Below, piece after piece: positions 36,574 through 45,115 of a stretch of DNA of 64,000 nucleotides. Source of the DNA: an uncultured Roseobacter sp. (GTDB lineage: Bacteria; Pseudomonadota; Alphaproteobacteria; Rhodobacterales; Rhodobacteraceae); the NCBI RefSeq assembly GCF_947495275.1, contig NZ_CANLYL010000001.1, positions 636,115-700,114 of the forward strand. The letters are read 5' to 3'. The position numbers and the translations under genes were made by a program. Numbering within the stretch: the first letter of the stretch is position 1; each line of letters begins with the position of its first letter. A model generated the notes under the pieces. The model was not told the DNA's origin, did no database searches, and worked only from the letters and a program-made list of their open reading frames with translations.

Positions 36574-37209
36574 TCAATAGGGGTGGACACGTCCGTCCCA
36601 GGTCAAAAACGCGCCAGTGCTAGCCATGTCCAGCGCATCAAAACGCGTCAACAGGCCCGATACCGCCTGATCGACCGTGATGTCGGCTCCCTCGCCCCCC
36701 ATATCCGTCACCACCCAGCCCGGATGATAGATGCCCACTGCGATGCCATCCGGGCGCAGATCCGCCGCCAGATTGCGGCCCACATTCAAAACGGCGGCTT
36801 TTGAGGCGCGGTAGATGTAGCTGCCGCCCGGCGCACGTTCATGGGACGCCATTTGCGAAGAGATGATCGCGATCTTGCCGGACGCCGCGCGTAGGTTTGG
36901 CAACAGCGACTGGACGGTCAGGAACACGCCCGTGACATTGGTGGCAAAGCTCCGCGCCCAGAGATCTGCGCCAAACCCGGTGTCCAGCGCGTCGCCTTTG
37001 TCCAGATACACGCCCGCATTGCAGATCAGCAAATCAACCGGCGCATCTGCCAATGATCTGGCGAAATCAGCCTGACTTTCGGGCGAGGTAACATCCAGCA
37101 CATGCGGCCCGTCGCGCGTCGTTCCCACAACTTCTTCACCCCGGTCCCGGTAGGCCTCGGCCATGCCTGCACCAATGCCGCGGCTGGCCCCGGTAATCAC
37201 GATTTTCAT
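36574..37209 (-). CDS. Short-chain dehydrogenase/reductase
   Basis: A 211-residue Rossmann-fold oxidoreductase. The NAD(P)-binding motif GASRGIGAG is near residue 7, LLICNAGVY is the NAG motif, IISSQMAS holds the catalytic Ser, and YIYRASKAAV the Tyr-x-x-x-Lys pair. There is no membrane or targeting signal. The substrate is unknown. The ATG at 37209 is five bases after the stop of the DUF1178 gene on the same strand, so they form a two-gene unit. Confidence 0.9.
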   Translation of the reverse strand: MKIVITGASRGIGAGMAEAYRDRGEEVVGTTRDGPHVLDVTSPESQADFARSLADAPVDLLICNAGVYLDKGDALDTGFGADLWARSFATNVTGVFLTVQSLLPNLRAASGKIAIISSQMASHERAPGGSYIYRASKAAVLNVGRNLAADLRPDGIAVGIYHPGWVVTDMGGEGADITVDQAVSGLLTRFDALDMASTGAFLTWDGRVHPY

Positions 37210-37213
37210 GAGG

Positions 37214-37639
37214 TCAGTTTGCCTTTCGGTTGGGCAGAAACGGCAGAGGTGCGACCGGGATGCCTTCGTCAATCAGGGCCTTGGCTTCAGCCCCGTTGGC
37301 TTCGCCGTAAATGGCACGCTCGGGCGTACTTCCCAGATACATAGAGCGCGCTTCTTCGGCGAATTTCGGGCCCACGTAGTCCGCGTTTTCTTCCACATGA
37401 CGGCGCATCTCGGCCAGCGCTTTTTCTTGATCGCTGCGGGTCTGGGTCAGGGGTTTTTCCGACACCACTTCGGCAGAACTCGACACGCGCGGGGCCATCA
37501 CCGCCTTGGTCACCTCCTCGCTGCCGCAAATCGCGCAAGACAGATGACCGGCCTTGTCCAGAGCGTCAAAAGCCGACGCCGACTGGAACCAGCTGTCAAA
37601 CCCGTGCCCTTTGTCACATTTGAGCGCGTATTGGATCAT
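37214..37639 (-). CDS. DUF1178 family protein
   Basis: A 141-residue protein of the DUF1178 family. It starts MIQYALKCDKGHGFDSWFQS and has LSCAICGSEEVTKAVMAPRV near residue 33, so cysteines at C8, C36 and C39 suggest a zinc-ribbon-like N terminus. The C-terminal part (HVEENADYVGPKFAEEARSM) is strongly conserved in the family. Function unknown. I use the ATG at 37639; a TTG three codons earlier is possible. It is upstream of the SDR gene with a four-base gap. Confidence 0.88.
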   Translation of the reverse strand: MIQYALKCDKGHGFDSWFQSASAFDALDKAGHLSCAICGSEEVTKAVMAPRVSSSAEVVSEKPLTQTRSDQEKALAEMRRHVEENADYVGPKFAEEARSMYLGSTPERAIYGEANGAEAKALIDEGIPVAPLPFLPNRKAN

Positions 37640-37718
37640 GGTGCGCAAAATATCCCGCTGCCGTTAACATTTGATTATGAAATGGGGCTTTCCAACTGCC
37701 ACGTCAAGCAAGTCGGTT

Positions 37719-38174
37719 TCAGTCGCGCGGGTCAAAGTCCTGCAAAATCCGCGCCAATTCCGGCTCGTCAACCCGTTTCGCAGCCTTTTTACGGGACATC
37801 CACTTGCGCTTGCGCTGACCTGCTTCGGGATATTCCTTGGACAATCTCTCCACCCGAACGGCAAAGACCATGACCAGACAGGGCAAATCGCCCGATGCCA
37901 CGGTCTCCTTGCTGTAGGAAAAAACGCCCAGACAGCGCCCATCGGAGGCGCCACGCACGCCGGCCTCTTCCCAGGCCTCCTGAGCTGCGGAATCCGCCGG
38001 GGTCATCGCGTCCATGGGCCAGCCTTTGGGCACGATCCAGCGCTGCGACCCGCGCGACGTGATCAAAAGAACCTGCACATCGCCCTTGCGTACCCGGTAG
38101 CAAAGTGCCGCAAACTGCGTGCGCAGCTCGCTTTTGCGTGCCCCTTGCAAGGATATGGGAAGCTGCTTGATCAT
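37719..38174 (-). CDS. NUDIX hydrolase
   Basis: A 151-residue Nudix-fold protein. The Nudix segment reads GWPMDAMTPADSAAQEAWEE and then AGV. Against the consensus GX5EX7REUXEEXGU it keeps the first Gly and the EEAGV end with the metal-binding glutamates, but the first Glu is Met and the Arg is Gln. VPKGWPMD resembles the diphosphoinositol-polyphosphate-like subgroup of roseobacters. Activity on a nucleotide or inositol diphosphate is plausible; loss of the Arg leaves some doubt. It stands alone, transcribed leftward. Confidence 0.82.
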   Translation of the reverse strand: MIKQLPISLQGARKSELRTQFAALCYRVRKGDVQVLLITSRGSQRWIVPKGWPMDAMTPADSAAQEAWEEAGVRGASDGRCLGVFSYSKETVASGDLPCLVMVFAVRVERLSKEYPEAGQRKRKWMSRKKAAKRVDEPELARILQDFDPRD

Positions 38175-38300
38175 CGCCGGTTCACGTCAGTACTCGATTT
38201 GTTGCCGTCTTGGGACGGTCTATGCGCCGATCATGCCCGATAACCCCGCAGTTGCCAACAAATGATGCGCCGCCACCGGTATCAACGGCCGCGTTCGGGT

Positions 38301-39062
38301 TCAGGTCAGATCGCGGGACTGCATCCGCGATTGCAGGCGCGCGGCCAGATCTTCGACAGGAATATCTGCATCAATGGCCAGCTTGCGCAGACCAAAATGC
38401 ACATGCGCCATTTCCTGATAGTAATTCGTGTAGGCATAGTTCGTCGCCGCCCCCGCCACGGCCCCAAGCACGGGCACGGTCTGGGCGGCCAGTTTCTGCC
38501 CCATCGCCGTGGCCAACCGGGGCGCTACCCGGGCGATGATGCCTTGCAGCGCCGCTCCGCTCAACGTGACCCGCGCGGACAGGAACCCAAGATCAGCACC
38601 GTCATCCTTCGACAGGGGTCCGGCTGAGGCAAAAACCTCAATGCAGTCAAATTGCACATTCTGCTCGGTAGGATCAAACCCGTGTTCCACCGCAACACCC
38701 TGAATGATCCGCAGCAATAATGTGGTGGTGACCGGCAATTCGGCCAGCGCTGTGGGCAGACCGCCCACGCCCCCAACGGCCCCCATTGCAGTCCCGACCG
38801 CCGTGTTGAGCCAGCTTTTCTGATCCGGTACCATGTCGCGGCTCGAATGGGCCAGCTTCATCGCTTGCTCCAGCGCGCTGCGCGTGGCGTCCTGCAATCC
38901 CGAACGCGCAGGTGCGGGCAAACGCTCCAGCAAGCCCTCGGCGCGGCCGCCCACAAGGTTCAAAAGTTCAATCGCACCACCGCCCGCGCGTTTGTAGCGA
39001 TGCGCCAAGGCGTCCAGCTCTTTGTCAACGTCGACCGGGTGAAACTTCGTAATGTCGTTCAT
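38301..39062 (-). CDS. EcsC family protein
   Basis: A 253-residue protein of the EcsC family. The central region is glycine- and alanine-rich with amphipathic helices (TAVGTAMGAVGGVGGLPTAL, then LPVTTTLLLRIIQGVAVEHG), and ends with NYYQEMAHVHFGLRKLAID. EcsC was named from a Bacillus ABC-transporter locus, but its function is unknown and no ABC genes are here. It is probably membrane-associated rather than truly transmembrane. It follows the GNAT gene on the same strand by 36 bases. Confidence 0.85.
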   Translation of the reverse strand: MNDITKFHPVDVDKELDALAHRYKRAGGGAIELLNLVGGRAEGLLERLPAPARSGLQDATRSALEQAMKLAHSSRDMVPDQKSWLNTAVGTAMGAVGGVGGLPTALAELPVTTTLLLRIIQGVAVEHGFDPTEQNVQFDCIEVFASAGPLSKDDGADLGFLSARVTLSGAALQGIIARVAPRLATAMGQKLAAQTVPVLGAVAGAATNYAYTNYYQEMAHVHFGLRKLAIDADIPVEDLAARLQSRMQSRDLT

Positions 39063-39098
39063 ATGTGCCCCTTTCCTTCAAGATGGGCGCAATCGACG

Positions 39099-39608
39099 TT
39101 ATTTCAATCCAGAAGGCATAGTCCCCTGCCAGCGGGACACCTCGCCCACAACGCCTTGCCAGGCCTGCGGCTGCAATGCGCGGCCCAAAACCCGGTCCGG
39201 GTTTGTCGGCGGTGGCATCACCACATCGTCGAGCCTGGTAAACCCGAAACGCGCATAATAGGGGGCATCGCCTACCAGCATCACGCGGGCCCAACCTTGG
39301 GATTTGGCGCACTCCAGCGCGTCACGGATCAGCCGGGCCGCCAGCCCCTCGCCCTGCCGCGTCGGATGCACCGCAACCGGGCCCAGCAATAGGGCTGCGA
39401 CCGAGCCGACACGTACGGGCCAGAAACGGATTGCGCCCGCCAGAATGCCACCCGGATCGCGCGCTACCTGATTGAGACTGGCAACAGAAGCGATGTCATC
39501 GCGCAAACGATATGAGGACAAAGCTTCGCGCCCCGGTGCAAAACACAGGTCAAACAGGGCTTCCACCTCATGCACATCCTGCGCAGTTTCGACAGTTAAT
39601 TCATACAC
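39099..39608 (-). CDS. GNAT family N-acetyltransferase
   Basis: A 169-residue GNAT acetyltransferase. The acetyl-CoA pyrophosphate loop reads RQGEGLAARLIRDALECAKS (Q/R-x-x-G-x-G/A type), with LLGPVAVHP as the preceding strand and YYARFGFTRL as motif B. It resembles the YhbS-like subgroup of unknown substrate. The gene is divergent from the flavin reductase gene and upstream of the EcsC gene. Confidence 0.88.
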   Translation of the reverse strand: MYELTVETAQDVHEVEALFDLCFAPGREALSSYRLRDDIASVASLNQVARDPGGILAGAIRFWPVRVGSVAALLLGPVAVHPTRQGEGLAARLIRDALECAKSQGWARVMLVGDAPYYARFGFTRLDDVVMPPPTNPDRVLGRALQPQAWQGVVGEVSRWQGTMPSGLK

Positions 39609-39697
39609 AAGCGCCGCCGCAGTGTCTCGCTGAGGGTTTCCGGTGGTCCGCCCCTAGCACATGCGCTACATGGCCTGCAAACGATCAGGAGAAAGCA

Positions 39698-40303
39698 ATG
39701 TTCTACCGCCCCGAGGACGGCCACGGCCTGCCCCATAATCCGTTCAATGCCATTGTCACGCCGCGGCCCATCGGCTGGATTTCGACGCGCAATGCGGCAG
39801 GCCAGAACAACCTCGCACCCTATTCGTTTTTCAACGGCGTGGCCTACACGCCGCCGCAGGTCATGTTTGCTTCCACCAGCCATAAACCGGATCAGGGCGA
39901 TACCAAGGATTCCGTGGCCAACATCCGCGCCACCGGCGTCTTTTGCGTGAATATCGTGGAATACGCGATGCGCGACGCGATGAATGCCTCATCGGAAATG
40001 CTGCCAAAAGACGTGGATGAATTTGCCGCAGCGGGTCTTGAGCCTGCCGACTGCGCGCAAATCGACTGCGCCCGCGTGTCTGGGGCCCCCGCTGCGCTGG
40101 AATGCCGGATGACGCAAATTGTGCAAATCGAAGGGGCCAGCAATTTCGTGGTCTTTGGCGAAGTGGTCGGCGTGCATATTCGCGATGACACTATTGTCGA
40201 CGGGCGGTTCGACGTGCGCACCTATCAACCGCTCAGCCGTCTGGGGTACCGTGATTACACACGTGTGACCGACCTTTTTGAATTAGCGCGCCCGGACGAC
40301 TGA
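39698..40303 (+). CDS. Flavin reductase-like FMN-binding protein
   Basis: A 201-residue split-barrel FMN-binding protein of the flavin reductase family. FNAIVTPRPIGWISTRNAAG and NLAPYSFFNGVAYTPPQVMF form the FMN site, and SNFVVFGEVVGVHI the following strand. Members reduce flavin with NAD(P)H for a partner monooxygenase, but no monooxygenase is adjacent and some members are themselves redox enzymes. AGGAGAAAGC precedes the ATG at 39698; a long upstream in-frame extension is antisense to the GNAT gene and not credible. Confidence 0.88.
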   Translation: MFYRPEDGHGLPHNPFNAIVTPRPIGWISTRNAAGQNNLAPYSFFNGVAYTPPQVMFASTSHKPDQGDTKDSVANIRATGVFCVNIVEYAMRDAMNASSEMLPKDVDEFAAAGLEPADCAQIDCARVSGAPAALECRMTQIVQIEGASNFVVFGEVVGVHIRDDTIVDGRFDVRTYQPLSRLGYRDYTRVTDLFELARPDD

Positions 40304-40414
40304 GCCCTCAGATCACGCAAAACGCAACATTGTCACAACCTGTGCTAGACTGGGTGGTGCGCGGCTGCGAATTCGGTATTGCTGCTGACCGCGCTCAATT
40401 TTGCGGAGGGCACT

Positions 40415-41242
40415 ATGACGAATTTCAACCATTCCATCATTCGCGCGGCGGTCTGGAACCTCGCCGGTTTTACCAGACCGGGCCAGCCTGTGGGCATTTC
40501 AGCACGCTCGAAAAAGGCGGAAAAACAGGCCGAGGGGCTGGCTCTGCTTGATGCGGAATTCGTGACGCTGGTGGAGGTATCGCCGGAGAATTACATCACG
40601 ACGCTGGTCGAGAAACTCAAGAAATACGGCGTCGAATACAATCACACGATGCTGCCCCAGCAAAGCGGCCATATCCACATCGGCTTTCTTCATAAACCCG
40701 GCATCGAAGTGACCAACCCGCGCTTCATTCCCGGCTCCGAAGGCGCCTACAAAGGCGGGCGGCAGGCGTTTGCAGTGGATGTGAAGATCGCCAAACTCAA
40801 AGCCATCGTCATCGGTGTCCACCTGAAATCCGGGCGCGGTCGTCACGAACAAAAGACCCGCGACAGCCAGTGCGAGGTGATTGGCGACTACATTGCGGAA
40901 ATTCACCAGACCCCGGGCCTGAAACGGCGGGCGATCTTCCTGATGGGGGATTTCAATATGATCCCCGGCCAGGATGTATCGAACTTTCACTACTTAGGTG
41001 GCGATGACGCAATGGATTTTGTCTCAAGCTGGGATCTGCAGGACCGCTTCTCGCATATTCTCGAAAAGGGCCGCGCCAATCTGCTGGACGGGTTTGCGGT
41101 CAGCCGTAACTTTTCCACTGACTATATCAAGGGGAGCCTGCGCCTCTTCCCGATGCACTGGACCATGGACATGGGCCGCGAAGCTTTCCGCAAAGGCGTC
41201 TCGGACCACCTGCCCTTCGTGGCCAGCTTCAAAATCTACTGA
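40415..41242 (+). CDS. Endonuclease/exonuclease/phosphatase family protein
   Basis: A 275-residue EEP-superfamily phosphoesterase. The metal-binding and catalytic residues are visible: Asn in AAVWNLAGF, Glu in TLVEVSPE, His in IGVHLKSG, Asp and Asn in MGDFNMIPG, and Asp-His in GVSDHLPFVASF at the C terminus. The substrate may be a nucleic acid, nucleotide or phospholipid. No signal peptide. The start at ATG 40415 has GCGGAGGG upstream, so I rejected an ATG 12 codons earlier. It is a single gene converging with the SulP gene. Confidence 0.88.
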   Translation: MTNFNHSIIRAAVWNLAGFTRPGQPVGISARSKKAEKQAEGLALLDAEFVTLVEVSPENYITTLVEKLKKYGVEYNHTMLPQQSGHIHIGFLHKPGIEVTNPRFIPGSEGAYKGGRQAFAVDVKIAKLKAIVIGVHLKSGRGRHEQKTRDSQCEVIGDYIAEIHQTPGLKRRAIFLMGDFNMIPGQDVSNFHYLGGDDAMDFVSSWDLQDRFSHILEKGRANLLDGFAVSRNFSTDYIKGSLRLFPMHWTMDMGREAFRKGVSDHLPFVASFKIY

Positions 41243-41247
41243 TCCCC

Positions 41248-41306
41248 CTGACGGGACGGCGGGCGGGGCGCCTTGGCCGCAGGCCAACAGCGCCGCACGC
41301 CGTCAG
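41248..41306. terminator. Structured convergent terminator between the EEP gene and sulP
   Basis: CTGACGG (41248-41254) and CCGTCAG (41300-41306) are outer arms; inside, TTGGCC-GCA-GGCCAA (41273-41287) forms a perfect hairpin. The outer right arm covers the sulP stop codon. It can serve both converging genes. Confidence 0.55.
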
Positions 41307-42937
41307 TGACCACCCAGAATGCCGGTACGTACCGAATAATCCACGGCCAGCTCGTAGTCAGGATCATCATCGCTGTCGATCATCAATTGACCAGCCTTTT
41401 GCAACAGTCTGTGGCAATCGCGGCTGAGATGCCGCAGCATCAAGTTCTTGCCTGCATCCTCGTATTTCGCGGCAAGCGCCTCAATCGCCTGCAGAGCCGA
41501 TTGATCCACAACCCGGCTGTCGGCAAAATCCACGATCACGGTGTCCGGGTCTCCCGCCACATCGAACAGCTCCATGAAGCCATCGGATGAGCCGAAAAAC
41601 AGCGGACCGGTAATCTCGTAAACCTTGGCCCCCTTCTCGGTCAGCGACTCCCGGGTCCTGGCATGAATGCGCCGCGCATTGTTCCACGCATAAGCCAGCG
41701 CGCTCACGATCACGCCGACAACCACCGCGACAGCAAGGTCTTCATAAACCGTGACCACAGTCACCAGCAGGATCACGAAAGCATCGGTCAGCGGCACCTT
41801 GCGCAGGATCGTCAGGCTGTTCCAGGCAAAGGTCCCGATCACCACCATGAACATCACACCCACCAATGCAGCCAGCGGGATAAGCTCGATGATCGACGAC
41901 CCCACCAGAATGAAAAGCAATAAAAACACCGCCGCCGCGATCCCCGCCACCCGCGTCCGCCCGCCGGATTTCACGTTGATCATCGACTGGCCGATCATCG
42001 CACAACCGCCCATTCCGCCGAAAAACCCGGTGACCGTATTGGCAACACCCTGTGCGATGCACTCCTGGCTCGCACCGCCCCGCTGGTTGGTCATGTCCCC
42101 CACAAGGTTCAGCGTCAGCAGGCTCTCGATCAATCCAATCGCGGCCAGAATGACCGCATAGGGCAAAATGATCTCGAAGGTCTCCCAATTCAGCGGCACC
42201 ATCGGAATATGCAACGTCGGCAGCCCCCCCTGAATCGAGGCGAGATCGCCCACGCGCGGCACATCCAGCCCAAACCCGATGACCACCGCCGCGACAATCC
42301 CGATACCTGCCAGCGGCGCCGGGATAAGCTTGGTCATGCGCGGCATCACCCAGATGATCGCCATGGTCGCCGCCACCAGCGTCAGCATCAAGAACAGCGG
42401 CTGCCCGCTCAGCCATTCGCCCCCGCCCATGCCATGACCGGTATCAACCATCGTGCCCGGCACCTTGAACTGGCTAAGCTGCGCGAGGAAAATCACGATC
42501 GCCAGGCCGTTCACAAAGCCCAGCATCACCGGATGCGGCACCAGCCGGATGAACTTGCCCCATTGCATCACACCCGCAAAGACCTGCAACAGCCCCATCA
42601 GAACCACCGTGGCAAAGAGGTATTCCACCCCATGCTGCGCCACCAGCGCCACCATGACCACCGCCAACGCCCCCGTGGCCCCGGAAATCATCCCCGGACG
42701 CCCGCCAATCAGCGCCGTGATCAGACCCACCAGAAAGGCCGCGTATAACCCCACCAACGGGTGCACCCCCGCCACAAAGGCAAAGGCCACCGCTTCGGGT
42801 ACCAGCGCCAATGCGACCGTCAGACCCGATAGCAACTCGATGCGCAGGCGCGCTGGCGAAAACCCGTCTTCGGGCATCCAGCGCAAATCAGTGATTGCAA
42901 GGTTCTTGGTAAAGCTGCGGAACGTGGTTCGCACCAT
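41303..42937 (-). CDS. SulP family anion transporter with STAS domain
   Basis: A 544-residue inner membrane transporter of the SulP (SLC26) family, about 12-14 helices, for sulfate, bicarbonate, C4-dicarboxylate or another anion. The signature ALALVPEAVAFAFVAGVHPL lies near residue 38 with FLVGLITALIGGRPGMISGA after it, and the C-terminal STAS domain (about residues 445-540) has VIVDFADSRVVDQSALQAIE. The anion cannot be told from sequence; homologues in marine bacteria often carry bicarbonate or sulfate. A perfect inverted repeat (43046-43065) lies 109 bases upstream. Confidence 0.92.
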   Translation of the reverse strand: MVRTTFRSFTKNLAITDLRWMPEDGFSPARLRIELLSGLTVALALVPEAVAFAFVAGVHPLVGLYAAFLVGLITALIGGRPGMISGATGALAVVMVALVAQHGVEYLFATVVLMGLLQVFAGVMQWGKFIRLVPHPVMLGFVNGLAIVIFLAQLSQFKVPGTMVDTGHGMGGGEWLSGQPLFLMLTLVAATMAIIWVMPRMTKLIPAPLAGIGIVAAVVIGFGLDVPRVGDLASIQGGLPTLHIPMVPLNWETFEIILPYAVILAAIGLIESLLTLNLVGDMTNQRGGASQECIAQGVANTVTGFFGGMGGCAMIGQSMINVKSGGRTRVAGIAAAVFLLLFILVGSSIIELIPLAALVGVMFMVVIGTFAWNSLTILRKVPLTDAFVILLVTVVTVYEDLAVAVVVGVIVSALAYAWNNARRIHARTRESLTEKGAKVYEITGPLFFGSSDGFMELFDVAGDPDTVIVDFADSRVVDQSALQAIEALAAKYEDAGKNLMLRHLSRDCHRLLQKAGQLMIDSDDDPDYELAVDYSVRTGILGGH

Positions 42938-43045
42938 GGGGAAAATCCTGATGTAGGGTCACTTTGCGGACAGGCGCGGGCCAAATCCTCTTGCGCCGCT
43001 CCCTAGACGGTTTGGGACGGAATGAAAACCCTGCCCCTCGGGATC

Positions 43046-43065
43046 GTTAGCCGCGCATGGCTAAC
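43046..43065. promoter_or_regulatory. Operator-like inverted repeat upstream of sulP
   Basis: GTTAGCC (43046-43052) and GGCTAAC (43059-43065) flank a six-base spacer. It lies 109 bases upstream of the sulP start and 94 bases before the beta-helix membrane protein gene, in their shared divergent region. It may bind a dimeric regulator. Confidence 0.4.
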
Positions 43066-43158
43066 AAATCCCTAATGCCAGAGGGTGCTGCCCCCTACGC
43101 GCACTTGATTTCAAACCCGCCCCGCGCGACGATCAGCCAACCCTGAACGGAGCCGCCC

Positions 43159-44985
43159 TTGCCCCTCATACACACCCGCCAAGACATTGACGATCTTCTG
43201 GACGGCCCGACGGAAGCGGAGGAGAAACTCCTCACCGCCTGCAGGGCCGGTGACCCGTGCGATCTGGGCGGGTTGCCCCGCGCAGGTGATGCGGCGCGTG
43301 AGGTCCGTGCCGATGTGCTGCGCTACCTGATCCTCGGCGGCTGCACGGACTGCCCTGTCCAGGGCTGGGGTGTTGACCTTACCGGTGCCTATATCTCCGG
43401 CACCCTCGACCTCAGCTTTGAAAAAGCGCGCAAGGCAACGGGGCTGGAAGCGTGCAGATTTGCCGGTGACATCCTCGCCCTTCAAGCCAAGTTCGACGTA
43501 CTGGCGCTGAACGGCAGCACCCTGAACGCGTTGAACGCCCAGGGGGTCGCGGTGACCGGGGGGGTCTTCCTGCGCGGCATCACCGCCACAGGCGAGGTCC
43601 GCCTCTCCAGCGCGCAGATCGGCGGGCAGTTGGATTGCGGCGGTGCGACATTCTCCGCAACGGACGCGGACGCGCTGAACGCCCAGGGGGTCGCGGTGAC
43701 CGGCAACGTCTTTCTTCGCGGTATCACTGCCACAGGCGAAATCCGCATCTCCGGTGCGCAGATCGGCGGGCAGCTTGACTGCGACGGTGCGACGTTCTCC
43801 GCGACGGACGCGGACGCGCTGAACGCCCAGGGGGTCGCGGTGACCGGCAACGTCTTCCTACGCGGTATCACCGCCACCGGCAAAGTCAGCCTCTCCGGTG
43901 CGCAGATCGACGGGCAGCTTTCCTGCATCGGTGCCACCTTGTCCACAACCGACGGGGACGCGCTGAACGCCCAGGGGGTCAAAGTGACCGAGAGTATCTT
44001 CCTGCGAGGTATCACCGCCACAGGCAAAGTCAGCCTCTCCGGCGCGCAGATCGGCGGGCAACTTGACTGCACCGGTGCGACATTCTCCGCCACGGACGGG
44101 CATGCGCTGACCCTGCAAGGGGCGCATATTCGGGACGGGTTCTTCTGGCGCGATGCCACCCTGTCCAAAGGAAGTCTGGATCTGAATACCGCCCATGCGA
44201 GCGATCTGGTGGATGATCTGACCTCCTGGCCCGGGGAGGGCAGCCTCAATCTCGACGGGTTCACCTATGACCGCATCGGGGCGGCCCCAACCGATGCGGT
44301 TCGCCGTCTCGACTGGCTGGCCAAAGGCAGCACTTGGAATGGAGAGTTCTTTCCGCAGCCCTACACCCAGCTTGCCAAAGTGCTGCGCGAGATGGGTCAT
44401 GATGCCCAAGCCCGGACCGTTCTGGCGGAGCGGGAGCGGTTGCTGTATCGTGAAAAATTCAAAACCCGCTGGCGCCTGCATAATGGCGAGGTGTCAGAAG
44501 GCATCACCGTCACCAATATCCATTACCTCACCATCCTGTGGTCGTATTTCCTGCAGGCGGTTGTGGGCTATGGTCACCGCCCGTTCCGAAGCGTGCTGGC
44601 GCTACTGGTCCTCTGGCTGAGCGCCACGACCGTTGCCCATCTCGCGTGGGGGGAAGGCTCCTTCGCACCCAATTCCGGCCCGGTCCTGCTCTCCGACGAC
44701 TGGCAGCGGTTCGCGTCTGAGCCTGCCCCGGCCAACCCCGCGCTCTTGTGGTCTGAAAAGGGCGCGCAAGGACAGGATTGGGAGAGCTTCAGCCCCCATG
44801 CCTATGCCGCCGATCTGGTCATACCCATTGTCGACATCGGGCAGACCGCCGCATGGGCCCCCTCGACCACGCGCGGTTTCTGGGGCTGGCATCTGTGGTG
44901 GCTGCGCTGGGTCTTTACGCTGGCGGGCTGGGTCGTCACCGCCCTGGGGGCGGCGGCCATCACCGGGATCATCCGGCGCGATTGA
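43159..44985 (+). CDS. Membrane protein with tandem-repeat beta-helix domain (pentapeptide-like)
   Basis: A 608-residue protein. Residues 1-120 are mixed, then four 48-residue repeats (residues about 124-315) with the pattern AQGVAVTGNVFLRGITATG and SGAQIGGQLDCDGATFSAT, a fifth diverged unit, and a helical region (KVLREMGHDAQARTVLAERE). The C-terminal third holds membrane helices at ILWSYFLQAVVGYG, SVLALLVLWLSATTVAHLAW and VFTLAGWVVTALGAAAITG. The repeats suggest a right-handed beta-helix; databases call related proteins pentapeptide-repeat or membrane-associated oxidoreductase, without evidence of redox chemistry. The TTG start follows GGAGC. Function unknown. Confidence 0.8.
   Translation: MPLIHTRQDIDDLLDGPTEAEEKLLTACRAGDPCDLGGLPRAGDAAREVRADVLRYLILGGCTDCPVQGWGVDLTGAYISGTLDLSFEKARKATGLEACRFAGDILALQAKFDVLALNGSTLNALNAQGVAVTGGVFLRGITATGEVRLSSAQIGGQLDCGGATFSATDADALNAQGVAVTGNVFLRGITATGEIRISGAQIGGQLDCDGATFSATDADALNAQGVAVTGNVFLRGITATGKVSLSGAQIDGQLSCIGATLSTTDGDALNAQGVKVTESIFLRGITATGKVSLSGAQIGGQLDCTGATFSATDGHALTLQGAHIRDGFFWRDATLSKGSLDLNTAHASDLVDDLTSWPGEGSLNLDGFTYDRIGAAPTDAVRRLDWLAKGSTWNGEFFPQPYTQLAKVLREMGHDAQARTVLAERERLLYREKFKTRWRLHNGEVSEGITVTNIHYLTILWSYFLQAVVGYGHRPFRSVLALLVLWLSATTVAHLAWGEGSFAPNSGPVLLSDDWQRFASEPAPANPALLWSEKGAQGQDWESFSPHAYAADLVIPIVDIGQTAAWAPSTTRGFWGWHLWWLRWVFTLAGWVVTALGAAAITGIIRRD
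43528..44103 (+). repeat. Four tandem 144-bp direct repeats within the beta-helix gene
   Basis: Units start at 43528, 43672, 43816 and 43960, exactly 144 bases (48 codons) apart. Long stretches are identical between units, for example the AACGCCCAGGGGGTC run in each, although third positions are free to vary. Nucleotide-level identity implies recent duplication or ongoing homogenisation, and the copy number is likely to vary between strains. Confidence 0.85.
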
Positions 44986-45007
44986 AGCCAGGCAATGCAC
45001 AAATTCG

Positions 45008-45035
45008 GTGCACGGCCTGTGCACAGGCTGTGCAC
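45008..45035. repeat. GTGCAC array with 11-bp period, between the beta-helix gene and mtnP
   Basis: GTGCAC occurs at 45008, 45019 and 45030, each spaced by five other bases. It is noncoding here, lying after the stop at 44985 and before mtnP at 45116. The same period and hexamer occur inside valS. Confidence 0.7.
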
Positions 45036-45115
45036 GCAGGTCATACGCTTGATTTCCCCTCAAATCCCCGCCACCATCCCGCCGAGAAACGTGCAAATTC
45101 GGAGCCTCCCCAGAC

